64,000 nucleotides of DNA from Algoriphagus boritolerans DSM 17298 = JCM 18970. GTDB taxonomy: Bacteria; Bacteroidota; Bacteroidia; Cytophagales; Cyclobacteriaceae. The notes under the pieces were generated by a model. That model saw nothing but the letters and a program-made list of their open reading frames with translations, was not told the origin of the DNA and ran no database searches. Location of the stretch: contig NZ_FNVR01000005.1 in the NCBI RefSeq assembly GCF_900108085.1, positions 184,267 to 248,266 of the forward strand, written 5' to 3'. Made by a program: the position numbers and the translations under genes. Below, piece by piece: positions 27,824 to 37,285 of the stretch. The number at the start of each line of letters is the position of its first letter. Position 1 is the stretch's first letter.

Positions 27824-27848
27824 AAAAAAAAAGCCCCTTTCGGAGCTT
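27824..27848 (-). terminator. Intrinsic terminator after queA
   Basis: AAGCCCC (27831-27837) pairs with GGAGCTT (27842-27848), allowing one G-T pair, followed on the minus strand by a long T tract. Confidence 0.8.
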
Positions 27849-27855
27849 TACACTT

Positions 27856-28905
27856 TTAGAGAATCAACATCGCATCCCCGTAAGAGAAGAATCGATATTT
27901 TTCCTTGATGGCTTCTTTGTAAGCTTTCATTACCAAGTCATATCCACCAAAGGCAGATGCCGTCATCAACAAGGTCGATTCTGGCAAGTGAAAATTAGTA
28001 ATCAAAGCATTGGCAATCTTGAATTCGTAAGGTGGAATGATGAATTTATCGGTCCATCCATTACTTTCTTTAAGTCGACCACCCGCTGTGACGGATGATT
28101 CAATGGTTTTCAAAGAGGTTGTTCCTACAGCGACCACGCGCTTTTTAGAATCAAGGGCTTCGTTGACAAGTTTCACCGTGCCTGCCGGAATATTGTAATT
28201 CTCGGAATCCATCTTGTGCTTAGTCAAATCTTCTACGTCCACTTGACGGAAAGTGCCCAATCCCACATGGAGTGTTATCGGAGTTACTTCTACACCTTTC
28301 AGTTCCAGTCTTTTTAGCAACTGAGGTGTAAAATGCAAGCCTGCCGTAGGTGCAGCTACAGCTCCTACGTTTTTTGCAAAAACGGTCTGATATCTTTCTC
28401 GGTCTTCCGGCTCAATCTTTCGCTCAATGATTTCTTTCAAAAGCGGAGTTTCACCCAAGGTATCGATGGTCTTTTCGAATTCATCATGGTTCCCATCAAA
28501 AAGAAAACGGATGGTTCGACCGCGGGAAGTAGTATTGTCGATGACTTCTGCGACCAAGTCGCTGTCGCCAAAGTACAACTTGTTGCCTACCCGAATCTTT
28601 CTAGCCGGATCTACCAAAACATCCCAAAGTCTCAATTCCGGATTGAGTTCTCTCAAAAGGAATACTTCAATTTTAGCACCTGTTTTTTCCTTATTGCCAT
28701 ATAATCTGGCGGGGAAAACTTTGGTATCATTGGTAACGAAAACGTCTCCTTCCTCAAAATATTCCAGAATATCTTTAAATATCCTGTGCTCGATTTGCCC
28801 TGTCTTCCGATGTACCACCATGAGACGGGAATCGTCTCTATTTTCAGTAGGATAAAGGGAAATGAGTTTTTTGGGGACGTCAAATTTGAAGTCTGATAGT
28901 TTCAT
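27856..28905 (-). CDS. queA: tRNA preQ1(34) S-adenosylmethionine ribosyltransferase-isomerase
   Basis: This 349-residue QueA builds epoxyqueuosine on tRNA by transferring the ribosyl group of S-adenosylmethionine to 7-aminomethyl-7-deazaguanine. Conserved blocks include the N-terminal [41 protein letters not shown] and [10 protein letters not shown]. The length is standard. It is monocistronic, with its own terminator. Confidence 0.96.
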   Translation of the reverse strand: MKLSDFKFDVPKKLISLYPTENRDDSRLMVVHRKTGQIEHRIFKDILEYFEEGDVFVTNDTKVFPARLYGNKEKTGAKIEVFLLRELNPELRLWDVLVDPARKIRVGNKLYFGDSDLVAEVIDNTTSRGRTIRFLFDGNHDEFEKTIDTLGETPLLKEIIERKIEPEDRERYQTVFAKNVGAVAAPTAGLHFTPQLLKRLELKGVEVTPITLHVGLGTFRQVDVEDLTKHKMDSENYNIPAGTVKLVNEALDSKKRVVAVGTTSLKTIESSVTAGGRLKESNGWTDKFIIPPYEFKIANALITNFHLPESTLLMTASAFGGYDLVMKAYKEAIKEKYRFFSYGDAMLIL

Positions 28906-29121
28906 GTGTCTGTAATTAATTTTTTAAGGCCACATGGAATCTCGCATAACTCAAATGCTTCCCTCCCTGTGATAGGGAAGTCATGCTCGATGTCATGTTG
29001 AAGCTTTTGAATCTTACTCGATATTGAGACCCTGGTGAATGCTTTAAAAAATGCAAAGTTAACAACAATAATGTCCAAAATCAGCTAACTTAACAAATTG
29101 TTTTAACCAACTAATCTAAGC

Positions 29122-30369
29122 ATGCTGTTTTTCCAACTCACCTGGGAGAGTTTCCGCTTCGCCATTACTGCCCTTAAGTCCAATCTCACCCGAACCATCC
29201 TGTCACTTTTAGGAGTAACGATAGGGATTTTTGCAATCATCGCTGTGTTTACACTGGTCGATTCGCTGGAAGGAAAAATTAAATCTTCCTTTGCTTTCTT
29301 GGGCACCAATGTGATGCGGGTTGACAGATTTCCATTTGCAAGCGGCCCTCAAGATTACCCTTGGTGGAAATATTTCCGACGTCCACCAGGGACACTTGCC
29401 GAATACAAATTTATCGAAGAAAGAATTCAAAATGCATCGGCTGTTACCATCTCTGCATCCGCGACTGCCACTATTCAGGCTGGCAGCAATGCATTCGAAG
29501 GAATGGCCTTGTCCGGAGTGGAATATACCTATCAGGATGTTTTTGAAGTTGCACTTGAGGAAGGACGGTATTTTTCGGAATCCGAAATAAAAGCATCCAG
29601 AAACCTGGCCATTCTAGGTAAAAAGATCGCCAATACCCTCTATCCCAACCAATCACCGATCGGGAAAGAGGTGAAAATAAAAGGAATGAAGTTTACCGTG
29701 ATCGGAATCTTTGAGGAGGAGGGTGAAGGATTTCTTGATCTGCCCTCAAAAGACGAAGCTTGCTTAATTCCCTATGGAGCCTTTAATAAAATGTACTACA
29801 CCGGCAGGAATGGACTTGAGCCAACTATCGCAGCCAAAGGCCTCGAGACTGACATTGGATTAGTTGCATTGGAAAATGAACTGACCGGATTACTTCGTGC
29901 CAAAAGAGGATTGAAACCAACTCAGGAAGACAATTTCGCTCTTAACAAAACTGAATTTATCCAAAATGCCATCGGATCAATCTTCGATGTGATCTCTGTG
30001 GCAGGTTGGGTGATTGGGGGATTCTCAATATTGGTGGGAGGTTTCGGTATCGCCAATATCATGTTTGTATCAGTCCGGGAACGAACCAATATCATCGGAA
30101 TTCAAAAATCCTTAGGAGCTAAAAACTACTTTATCTTATTTCAATTTTTATTTGAAGCTATTTGCCTCAGTTTGATCGGAGGAGGTACCGGGATATTGAT
30201 TGTTTATTTTCTGAGTTTTGTACCGCTTGGAAGCTTGGACTTGATTTTATCTTTCAACAATATCATCCTTGGCTTGGGCGTATCTTCTGCCATCGGAGTG
30301 GTCGCGGGTATCGTGCCGGCAACCATGGCCGCTCGACTGGATCCGGTGGAAGCGATCCGTATGGCCTGA
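29122..30369 (+). CDS. ABC transporter permease, MacB/FtsX type
   Basis: This 415-residue protein follows the MacB plan: an N-terminal membrane helix (RTILSLLGVTIGIFAIIAV), a periplasmic MacB core domain (about residues 45-270), and three C-terminal FtsX helices. The conserved RERTNIIGIQKSLGA motif sits between helices two and three. Such permeases use an ATPase partner for mechanotransmission or lipoprotein and toxin export. No ATPase gene is adjacent, so the partner is encoded elsewhere. A strong bidirectional terminator separates it from recA. Confidence 0.92.
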   Translation: MLFFQLTWESFRFAITALKSNLTRTILSLLGVTIGIFAIIAVFTLVDSLEGKIKSSFAFLGTNVMRVDRFPFASGPQDYPWWKYFRRPPGTLAEYKFIEERIQNASAVTISASATATIQAGSNAFEGMALSGVEYTYQDVFEVALEEGRYFSESEIKASRNLAILGKKIANTLYPNQSPIGKEVKIKGMKFTVIGIFEEEGEGFLDLPSKDEACLIPYGAFNKMYYTGRNGLEPTIAAKGLETDIGLVALENELTGLLRAKRGLKPTQEDNFALNKTEFIQNAIGSIFDVISVAGWVIGGFSILVGGFGIANIMFVSVRERTNIIGIQKSLGAKNYFILFQFLFEAICLSLIGGGTGILIVYFLSFVPLGSLDLILSFNNIILGLGVSSAIGVVAGIVPATMAARLDPVEAIRMA

Positions 30370-30383
30370 TCCATAATGGAATT

Positions 30384-30419
30384 CAACAAAAAAGGAGGCA
30401 AATACCTCCTTTTTTGTTG
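30384..30419. terminator. Bidirectional terminator between the permease gene and recA
   Basis: A perfect 15-bp stem pairs CAACAAAAAAGGAGG with CCTCCTTTTTTGTTG across a 6-nt loop. T6 occurs inside the 3' arm on either strand, so it can serve both convergent genes. Confidence 0.9.
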
Positions 30420-30434
30420 CGCTTACTTCGCTAC

Positions 30435-31463
30435 TTATTCCTCGATAGAAAGTGTAGGTTCGGTGGGGAGCAGTCCCGAAGCCGATTTGATTTTAGCTTC
30501 CAATTCAACCATCAATTCCGGATTGTCCAGGAGAAGATTTTTTACCGAGTCTCTTCCCTGACCCAGTTTTTCTCCATTGTATGAAAACCAGGATCCTGCT
30601 TTTTTGATGATTTCCAGTTCAACCCCCAAGTCAATTATCTCTCCTACTTTGGAAATCCCCTGACCGTATATAATATCAAATTCTACCACCTTGAATGGCG
30701 GCGCAACTTTATTTTTTACCACCTTCACCCGGGTTCTGTTCCCCAAGATATTGTCTGCGTTTTCCTTGATTTGCCCAACCCGACGGATGTCCAATCGCAC
30801 GGAAGCATAGAACTTCAATGCATTGCCACCGGTGGTTGTCTCAGGACTGCCGAACATTACTCCGATTTTATCTCTCAATTGGTTGATAAACACACAAGCA
30901 CATCCTGTTTTATGAATTGCTCCGGTGAGTTTACGAAGTGCCTGCGACATCAATCTGGCCTGAAGCCCCATTTTGCTTTCGCCCATCTCGCCTTCCAATT
31001 CTCCTTTTGGGACCAAAGCCGCTACAGAGTCAATTACAATGATGTCGATTGCTCCCGATCGAATGAGGTGTTCGGCGATTTCCAACGCTTGTTCACCATT
31101 GTCAGGTTGAGAGATTAACAAATTTTCAGTATCAATGCCGAGCTTCTCGGCATAGCTTTTGTCAAATGCATGTTCAGCATCAATAAAAGCGGCCATCCCT
31201 CCGGCCTTTTGGGCTTCAGCAATACAATGCAAGGTCAGCGTCGTTTTACCTGAGGATTCCGGGCCATAAATTTCGATCACCCGGCCCCGAGGAATTCCCC
31301 CAATCCCCAAAGCCATGTCAAGACCTAAAGAACCCGTAGATATTGCCGGAATGTCCAAAACCTTATTGTCACTTAGCTTCATTACGGTACCTTTCCCGTA
31401 TGTCTTTTCCAGCTTATCTATGGTTAGCTGTAAAGCTTTCAGTTTTTCTGCGTTATTACTCAT
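30435..31463 (-). CDS. recA: Recombinase RecA
   Basis: This 342-residue RecA has Walker [10 protein letters not shown], Walker [11 protein letters not shown], the MAW-type LMSQALRKL region, and an intact C-terminal domain ending in an acidic tail (PTLSIEE). It forms filaments on single-stranded DNA for strand exchange and SOS induction. No intein or frameshift is present. No SOS-type operator could be recognised by eye upstream. Confidence 0.98.
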   Translation of the reverse strand: MSNNAEKLKALQLTIDKLEKTYGKGTVMKLSDNKVLDIPAISTGSLGLDMALGIGGIPRGRVIEIYGPESSGKTTLTLHCIAEAQKAGGMAAFIDAEHAFDKSYAEKLGIDTENLLISQPDNGEQALEIAEHLIRSGAIDIIVIDSVAALVPKGELEGEMGESKMGLQARLMSQALRKLTGAIHKTGCACVFINQLRDKIGVMFGSPETTTGGNALKFYASVRLDIRRVGQIKENADNILGNRTRVKVVKNKVAPPFKVVEFDIIYGQGISKVGEIIDLGVELEIIKKAGSWFSYNGEKLGQGRDSVKNLLLDNPELMVELEAKIKSASGLLPTEPTLSIEE

Positions 31464-31644
31464 GATTATTAAATTATAAAAGTTTCAAATGGTGGTGAAA
31501 TTAACGAAAGATGAAGGCATTACCAAGATGGCAAGGGCTATTGTTTCGATGTGCCAAATTCGTATTTTTAATCAATCAAATGATTCTTTTTTTCGTAATA
31601 CCTTCCGAATCGATGAAAAATTGTCAGGTATTGTCAGGCTTCAA

Positions 31645-32436
31645 ATGAAAACCACTTTCACAGGGCTATTCCTTCTCTTCTTATTCATCTCCAGCTCGTC
31701 CTTCGGGCAGAGTACTGAAAAAAACTCGGCATTTACTTTTGGGGAGGAGCTTCAGTTTGACGTCTCTTATGGCTGGCTAAATCTCGCTGAAGCCAAACTT
31801 CAAATTAATAGACGAGTGGTCACCGAAAACTCACGTCCCCATTACAAAATTGATGCTTTCGGAAAAACCAAAGGTGCGGCGACTATTTTTGGACGGGTCA
31901 ATGACAACTGGGGCACTCATATGGATACTGGTACCTTGCTCCCATCGGTTTCGTATCGATACATTGAAGAAGGTAAATATCGAAAAAACGAAAAGGTCTA
32001 TTTTGACCAAAAAAACCAAAAAGCGATCATGGAACTTTATGATCGCGACAACCGGACACTCAAGGAATCCAAAGAATATAAGTTACCGAGTCAGGTTCAG
32101 GATTTGGTGAGCGGATTTTATTATTTACGAACCATGGACCTCACTAATCTTAAGAAGGGTCAGGCAATTTTGATCACGGGATTTTTCGATAAGGAAATAT
32201 ATAACCTAAAATTAATATTCGAAGGCACTGAGCGAATCGAAACCAGTCTCGGGCTAAAAGACACCTATATTTTTTCCCCCCTGATGCCTCAGAACAAACT
32301 CTTCAGAGGGGACTATCCTGTCAAAGTCTGGGTCACGAAGGATCAAAACAAAATACCGGTAAAGATAAAAGCCAATCTTTTTATTGGATCATTGAATATG
32401 GACATTTCCTCAGCCAAAGGTTTAAGAAACAATTAA
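31645..32436 (+). CDS. DUF3108 domain protein, exported
   Basis: The ATG at 31645 is chosen because it begins a clear signal peptide (MKTTFTGLFLLFLFISSSSFGQ); the in-frame ATG at 31489 adds 52 unrelated residues. The 263-residue product carries a DUF3108-type beta-rich domain, including FGEELQFDVSYGWLNLAEA and the DTYIFSPLMPQNKLF region. Such proteins are predicted periplasmic and of unknown function. It is divergent from recA and upstream of a two-component system, with 151 nt between them. Confidence 0.82.
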   Translation: MKTTFTGLFLLFLFISSSSFGQSTEKNSAFTFGEELQFDVSYGWLNLAEAKLQINRRVVTENSRPHYKIDAFGKTKGAATIFGRVNDNWGTHMDTGTLLPSVSYRYIEEGKYRKNEKVYFDQKNQKAIMELYDRDNRTLKESKEYKLPSQVQDLVSGFYYLRTMDLTNLKKGQAILITGFFDKEIYNLKLIFEGTERIETSLGLKDTYIFSPLMPQNKLFRGDYPVKVWVTKDQNKIPVKIKANLFIGSLNMDISSAKGLRNN

Positions 32437-32587
32437 TTCATGGAGTCTTAACGCATGATTAACATTACCCAAATTTTGATGCGCCCCACATCAAATTCCT
32501 GTATTTCTGGAAGCGTTTACCAATTATTGTTTGGTTTCTATGGACATTTATTCACTAATTTTAACCAAACCTTAAAGCAATTCCTCC

Positions 32588-33277
32588 ATGAGTGAAAAGC
32601 AAAAGATCAAAGTCCTGGTCGTAGATGACGAACCGGACATTGTAGAGATCTTGAAATACAACCTTCTCAAAGAAGGCTATGACGTAGCCACAGCTGAAGA
32701 TGGAATTAAGGGTGTCAAAATCGCCTCTAAGTTCCAGCCGGATGTAATCTTGCTCGACATCATGATGCCCAATCAGGATGGAGTCGAAACCTGCCTTCAA
32801 ATCCGCCAAATTCCGGAATTGAAAAACACGTTTATCATCTTCCTGACTGCACGCATGGAAGAATACTCGGAGGTCGCCGCATTTGATGTGGGGGCTGATG
32901 ACTACATCACCAAACCGATCAAGCCAAGAGCATTGATGAGTAGGATCTCTGCACTCTTCAGAAGAGAATCCAAAAAGGAGCAAGAGCAAGCTCAAATCAA
33001 AGTCAAAGATCTGACCATCGATCGGGGCAGCTATACCATAGATAAATCCGGCAAGACCATCACTTTGCCCAAGAAAGAATTCGAACTGTTGTATTTCCTT
33101 GCCAAAAACCCTAATATGGTTTTCAGTAGAGACGAATTGCTTCACAACATCTGGGGTTCTGATGTGTTTGTGTTGGCCCGCACGGTCGATGTGCACATCC
33201 GAAAAGTCCGCGAAAAGATCGGTGAAGACTATATCTCTACAGTAAAAGGTGTAGGATACAAGTTCGATTTGGGATAA
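32588..33277 (+). CDS. PhoB/OmpR-family response regulator
   Basis: This 229-residue protein has an N-terminal receiver domain (VVDDEPD, phospho-acceptor Asp in ILLDIMMPNQDG, Lys in YITKPIKP) and a C-terminal winged-helix DNA-binding domain (FELLYFLAKNPNMVFSRDELL, RTVDVHIRKVREKIG). It is paired with the histidine kinase gene that begins one base after its stop. PhoB/PhoR-like phosphate sensing is a guess from family resemblance, since no phosphate-uptake genes are nearby. Confidence 0.95.
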   Translation: MSEKQKIKVLVVDDEPDIVEILKYNLLKEGYDVATAEDGIKGVKIASKFQPDVILLDIMMPNQDGVETCLQIRQIPELKNTFIIFLTARMEEYSEVAAFDVGADDYITKPIKPRALMSRISALFRRESKKEQEQAQIKVKDLTIDRGSYTIDKSGKTITLPKKEFELLYFLAKNPNMVFSRDELLHNIWGSDVFVLARTVDVHIRKVREKIGEDYISTVKGVGYKFDLG

Positions 33278-33278
33278 A

Positions 33279-34367
33279 ATGCTGACAAATTCGAGGGGAA
33301 TTTCATTGGTTTTGGCTTTTGCCATATCAGCACTTGTGGCTGCATTCCTCTCGCTGATGCCGGATACCAGTGCGACTTTGCTATTGGTCGCTTGGGGTCT
33401 TTCTTTTTCTGTTTCTTATCTTTTAGTCACCATCACACTCGAGTTCCTTGTCTTTCGTGAGATCGGAAATATTTATTCTTTACTGGAAAAAATTCAAAAG
33501 AAGGATCTTTCTGAAATCAACGACAAATCCCTTAGATCTTCCCTGTCACCTCTAGGTAAAATAAACTCAATAATCAATTCCTATGCTTTGGCCAGGCAAA
33601 AGGAAATCGATACGCTTCAAAAAACCGCTGAATTCAGAAAGGAATTTATCGCTGATATCTCCCACGAACTGAAAACCCCCATTTTTTCCGCACAAGGTTA
33701 CATTCACACCCTTTTGGATGGGGCAATTGAGGATAAACAAGTACGATTAAAGTTTTTGAAACGTGCCGCAAAAAGCCTGGATTCACTTGACGTGCTGGTT
33801 CAGGATCTGTTGACTTTGAATCAGATGGAAAGTGGCGTGATCAAGTTTATTTTCACGGAATTTGATCTGAAACTGCTGATCGAAGAAGTCATCGAAGAAC
33901 TCGAACACAAAGCCAGTAAGCGTAAAATAAAAATTGACTTCTCCTTTGATCACGAAAAAACCTACATCACCAAGGCGGATTATCAGAAAATCTATCGGGT
34001 CTGCCAGAACCTCATCTACAACGCCGTCAAATACAATCACGACGGAGGCGAAGTGAAAGTATCCCTCAAAAGTAGCAAAAGCACTCTCCAAATAGACATC
34101 AAAGACAATGGCCAAGGCATTCCTCCCGATGACCTGAAGCGGATCTTTGAGCGATTCTATCGGGTGGAGAAAAGCCGAAACAAAAAAGATGGCGGAACCG
34201 GGCTTGGATTGGCGATTGTCAAACACATTCTCGAAGGCCACCAAAGCAAAATCTCGGTAAGTTCCACCGTGGGAAAAGGTTCGATGTTTAGCTTTTCGTT
34301 GCCACTAATAAAAGATAAGAAAACTTTGGAAAAAGAACTGGCTGAAAACAAAGCATCAACAGCTTAA
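33279..34367 (+). CDS. PhoR-like sensor histidine kinase
   Basis: This 362-residue protein has two membrane helices within residues 8-65 and almost no periplasmic loop, followed by a HisKA dimerisation domain with FIADISHELKTP (phospho-acceptor His) and an ATPase domain (NLIYNAVKYNHDGG, DNGQGIPPDDLKRIFERFYR, GTGLGLAIVKHI). The tiny periplasmic part suggests sensing through the membrane or a partner protein. It is transcribed with the response regulator upstream. Its 3' end overlaps the convergent DUF3037 gene by 4 nt. Confidence 0.95.
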   Translation: MLTNSRGISLVLAFAISALVAAFLSLMPDTSATLLLVAWGLSFSVSYLLVTITLEFLVFREIGNIYSLLEKIQKKDLSEINDKSLRSSLSPLGKINSIINSYALARQKEIDTLQKTAEFRKEFIADISHELKTPIFSAQGYIHTLLDGAIEDKQVRLKFLKRAAKSLDSLDVLVQDLLTLNQMESGVIKFIFTEFDLKLLIEEVIEELEHKASKRKIKIDFSFDHEKTYITKADYQKIYRVCQNLIYNAVKYNHDGGEVKVSLKSSKSTLQIDIKDNGQGIPPDDLKRIFERFYRVEKSRNKKDGGTGLGLAIVKHILEGHQSKISVSSTVGKGSMFSFSLPLIKDKKTLEKELAENKASTA

Positions 34368-34747
34368 AGCACATATTCCTTCATCAGACTTACCAAGGAT
34401 TCTTCCAAATCCAATGTAAATCCAGAATGCGGACGGGAAGTCTGAAGCATAGAACTTCGCACGGCGGTCAGCCAGCGAAATCTTGATGCCGCATCCTGAA
34501 GCGCAATCGGATTCTCCGGATTTTCTCCTTTGCAGATTTTTTCAAAGGAGTGCAGATAGCTTCTGAACAAATCAAAATCTGCCTCAGGGTCTAGCATCAG
34601 AACTTTTTGCTCATTCAAATGAATCTGGCATCGGATGAAGTTCTGTCGTTTGCAGCAGATCACCACACCCACGTTCACAAACTCCTCCCGCTCCACCCGT
34701 GGAACAAGGCGAATCATTGCATATTCAAATAAGTGCTTTCCTTGCAT
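34364..34747 (-). CDS. DUF3037 protein
   Basis: This 127-residue soluble protein has the DUF3037 start (FEYAMIRLVPRVEREEFVNVGVVI) and a conserved RFRWLTAVRSSMLQTSRPHSG block towards the C-terminus. No catalytic residues are assigned. Its gene overlaps the 3' end of the HipA-like kinase gene by 23 bases, so the two are translationally linked. I recognise this pair as recurring across bacteria, but I know of no experimental role. Confidence 0.85.
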   Translation of the reverse strand: MQGKHLFEYAMIRLVPRVEREEFVNVGVVICCKRQNFIRCQIHLNEQKVLMLDPEADFDLFRSYLHSFEKICKGENPENPIALQDAASRFRWLTAVRSSMLQTSRPHSGFTLDLEESLVSLMKEYVL

Positions 34748-35528
34748 CGATTGCTTCAGTTAAAAACACTTGTGAATTGGCTAGTCTCATTTTCAAAAAG
34801 GCAGCATAGACTTCCTTGGTCTCCTCAGCAGTCTCGGTGTCCCGGGAAGCTAAAATCCACTCATCCGGCACCATTTGCACGACTTCATCGATCAGTTCAG
34901 AAGTGATGATTTGCTTCATTTCTTCATCAGCTTTTTCCAAAGCTGAAGCTCTTGGGAGCAAGACATGATCTTTTACCGTTGGAAATGGACTCATCGCATG
35001 CTTTTCCCAATTATCCCAGGAATGATGAAACACCAAAGACGCGCCGTGATCAATCAGCCAGAGTTCCCGTTTCCAAATCAGAAGATTGGTATTACGAAAA
35101 GTCCGATCCACATTGGTAATCCACGCATCAAACCATACGATCCGGGATGCTAATTCTTCATCGACTTGAGTGGCACCGGGGTCAAAAGTCAGTGCCTTGG
35201 AAAGGAAGTGAAGCGCAAGGTTGAGTCCTTGGCTGCTTTTCAGCAAATCCTGAATTTCTTCATCGCCTTCTGAATTTCCAAAAGCTGCATCCAGATTGGC
35301 GAAAACGATCTCAGGAACTTTGAAGCCTACACGCCTTGCCAATTCTCCACCAATCAATTCAGCGATGAGGGCTTTCTCACGCTGTCCGGCACCTTTGAAT
35401 TTGAGGACATAATTGAATCCGTCATCCGCCTCAGCCAAGGCAGGCAGAGAACCACCTTCACGCAGCGGCATGACGTAACGGGTGACATTGACTACTCGAA
35501 GTGGTGAAATTGAGTTTGATGCTGACAT
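34725..35528 (-). CDS. HipA-like protein kinase
   Basis: This 267-residue protein resembles the C-terminal kinase core of HipA. An N-terminal nucleotide-loop region (GFNYVLKFKGAGQREKALIAELI) is followed by a catalytic loop WFDAWITNVDRTFRNTNLL and a DFG-like WLIDHG. It lacks the N-terminal HipA subdomain, and no HipB-like antitoxin gene is adjacent. The partner is instead the overlapping DUF3037 gene. Kinase fold is well supported by motifs. Toxin function is not. Confidence 0.85.
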   Translation of the reverse strand: MSASNSISPLRVVNVTRYVMPLREGGSLPALAEADDGFNYVLKFKGAGQREKALIAELIGGELARRVGFKVPEIVFANLDAAFGNSEGDEEIQDLLKSSQGLNLALHFLSKALTFDPGATQVDEELASRIVWFDAWITNVDRTFRNTNLLIWKRELWLIDHGASLVFHHSWDNWEKHAMSPFPTVKDHVLLPRASALEKADEEMKQIITSELIDEVVQMVPDEWILASRDTETAEETKEVYAAFLKMRLANSQVFLTEAIDARKALI

Positions 35529-35802
35529 TTTTAATTTATAGAAAACAAAGAAAAGCCGAAAACTTCAAAAAGGCTTGAAAGCTGAGAAATATCTCCTTGT
35601 AGTTTACATTCAGGATTTGTCAGTCCGAGCACCTGACTGACGTCAATAGTCTTGCAATTAGGATCAAAGAGCGAAGCGAACGGCCTCTGTGACCTTGGAA
35701 AAGGGCGAGCCAAACGGGTAATTTATAGATCATTAAAGCAAAAATCCATAAAGCCGCTTTCTTTGAAAATCCTGCCTTGAACAAGCAAGTCTTTGGATAA
35801 AA

Positions 35803-35838
35803 AACCTTTGCGCTACTTCGTGTTCTCTGCGGTTAAAA
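35803..35838. repeat. Phased decamer repeat (CTTTGCGCTA / CTTCGTGTTC / TCTGCGGTTA)
   Basis: Three 10-base units are in register, each built on a CTTYGYG or CTGCGG core, flanked by AACC and TTAAAAAA. The element resembles the 291-336 repeat in period and wording. It lies in non-coding DNA. Confidence 0.5.
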
Positions 35839-35906
35839 AAGAGCTAGAAAGAATGATACCGTTAAACCCAATTCACATCTCATTTTTTTTCGGCACGTCA
35901 AATGCC

Positions 35907-35914
35907 TACTTTTG
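35907..35914 (+). promoter_or_regulatory. Bacteroidota -7 box TACTTTTG
   Basis: It matches the Bacteroidota TAnnTTTG -7 consensus exactly, about 29 bp before the pseudouridine synthase start. No clean TTTG -33 box was found, only a T tract around 35883. Confidence 0.5.
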
Positions 35915-35942
35915 CAGCCGCTTCAATTGAGGCGATTTATCA

Positions 35943-36653
35943 ATGAAGAAAGTAGATTTTCAGAAACTTATATTATTTGAAAGCGAAGATTACCTGGTAA
36001 TCAACAAGCCGCCCTACCTGTCGAGTTTAGATGACCGACACGAAGCGCAAAACATCCTCGACCTTGCCCGAATGCATACCACAGATCCGCAACTGTGTCA
36101 TCGCTTGGACAAGGAAACTTCCGGTTGTCTGGTAATTGCAAAAAATCCAGTGGCATACCGGCACTTAGCCATGCAGTTTGAAAGCCGAAAAGTAGAAAAA
36201 GTCTACCATGCAGTAGTAGAAGGCATCAAGGAATTCAAAAATGAAATGGTAGACCGCAACTTGCTTTCCAATAACAAAGGAATCGCCAAAGTAAGTAAGG
36301 AAGGCAAACCTGCACAGACGATTTTCAATACTTTGAAAACGTATTACAAGCATACCTTGGTGGAGTGCAAACCGATCACAGGACGATTGCATCAGATTCG
36401 GGTTCACTTGGCATACCTCAAGTCACCGATCTGTGGGGATACGCTCTATGGAGGAAACATACTTTATCTCTCTTCACTGAAGCGACGATTCAATTTGAAA
36501 AAAGAAACCGAAGAGTTGCCGATCATGCAGCGGGTTTCTTTGCATGCCTATTCCATCACATTCGAAGGATTGGATAATCAACCGCTCAAGGTGGAAGCTC
36601 CTTATCCAAAGGATTTCCAGGTATTGGTGCATCAGCTGGAGAAAAACGCCTAA
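35943..36653 (+). CDS. RluA/RluD-family RNA pseudouridine synthase
   Basis: This 236-residue protein has the catalytic motif HRLDKETSGCLVIAK (Asp in RLD) around residue 58 and the later GRLHQIRVHL motif of the RluA family, but lacks an N-terminal S4 domain. It isomerises specific uridines in rRNA or tRNA; the target site is not predictable. It is located upstream of the rplM-tsf cluster and read in the same direction, separated by its own intergenic space and promoter. Confidence 0.92.
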   Translation: MKKVDFQKLILFESEDYLVINKPPYLSSLDDRHEAQNILDLARMHTTDPQLCHRLDKETSGCLVIAKNPVAYRHLAMQFESRKVEKVYHAVVEGIKEFKNEMVDRNLLSNNKGIAKVSKEGKPAQTIFNTLKTYYKHTLVECKPITGRLHQIRVHLAYLKSPICGDTLYGGNILYLSSLKRRFNLKKETEELPIMQRVSLHAYSITFEGLDNQPLKVEAPYPKDFQVLVHQLEKNA

Positions 36654-36742
36654 ACGATTCTAAAATTTTCCCCAATCAACCTGGGCTTTAGGGGAGCCAA
36701 ATTCCTAAGGTTGTGAAAATTAGGAGGTAGGATTGCAAATAG

Positions 36743-36774
36743 TTTGGATGAAAAATAAAATACTTCTATCTTTG
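36743..36774 (+). promoter_or_regulatory. Promoter of the rplM ribosomal cluster
   Basis: TTTG (36743-36746) and TATCTTTG (36767-36774) are 20 bp apart, matching the Bacteroidota -33 TTTG / -7 TAnnTTTG arrangement. It lies about 56 bp before rplM. Confidence 0.75.
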
Positions 36775-36830
36775 TGTCCCTTTTTGGGGTCGATAAATTA
36801 ATAACAAGCTAAAAATTAAACAGTTACACA

Positions 36831-37274
36831 GTGGATACTCTGAGCTATAAAACCATCTCAGCCAATTCTTCCACAGTAGAAAAGCAGTGGGTGGTAGTGG
36901 ATGCCCAAGCTGCGATTCTAGGACGATTGGCGAGTGAGGTAGCAAAAATTTTGCGAGGAAAGAAGAAGCCAAGCTTCACTCCTAATGTCGATTGCGGTGA
37001 CAACGTCATTGTAATCAACGCTGACAAAGTCAGAATGACAGGTGACAAGTGGGATGCAAAAGTATATGTGCGTCATTCAGGTTACCCAGGTGGACAGCGA
37101 ATCTCTACCCCTAGAATGTTGAAGCAGAAGTCTTCCACAATCTTGGTTGAGAAAGCTGTCAGAGGCATGTTGCCTAAAAATCGATTGGGAAGCAAGTTGT
37201 ACGGAAACCTGTACGTGTATGAAGGTGCCGAGCATCCTCATGCGGCACAGCAGCCTCAAGCCATCACACTTTAA
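36831..37274 (+). CDS. rplM: 50S ribosomal protein L13
   Basis: This 147-residue L13 starts at a GTG, giving MDTLSYKTISANSSTVEKQW, which is the extended N-terminus typical of Bacteroidota L13. Core motifs GRLASEVAKILRGK and VRHSGYPGGQ are intact. L13 assembles early on 23S rRNA. It is the first gene of the run rplM-rpsI-rpsB-tsf, with 11 nt to rpsI. Confidence 0.97.
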   Translation: MDTLSYKTISANSSTVEKQWVVVDAQAAILGRLASEVAKILRGKKKPSFTPNVDCGDNVIVINADKVRMTGDKWDAKVYVRHSGYPGGQRISTPRMLKQKSSTILVEKAVRGMLPKNRLGSKLYGNLYVYEGAEHPHAAQQPQAITL

Positions 37275-37285
37275 TCGCCTAAATC

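Larger units (their letters stand above)
35529..35942. other. Intergenic region with a phased repeat and a promoter
   Basis: No convincing gene is present. The region holds a three-unit decamer repeat (35803-35838), a promoter-like box (35907-35914) and an 8-bp inverted repeat around 35920-35935 (CGCTTCAATTGAGGCG), all just before the pseudouridine synthase gene. Confidence 0.55.

Noticed and set aside
32561..33325. A 254-codon frame on the minus strand opposite the response regulator
   Set aside because: It is the reverse shadow of a clear PhoB-like gene; its product has no domain and ignores all boundaries of the sense gene.
35531..35713. A 60-codon minus-strand frame upstream of the HipA-like kinase
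   Set aside because: Composition and lack of motifs suggest spacer DNA; no plausible coupling to the kinase start.
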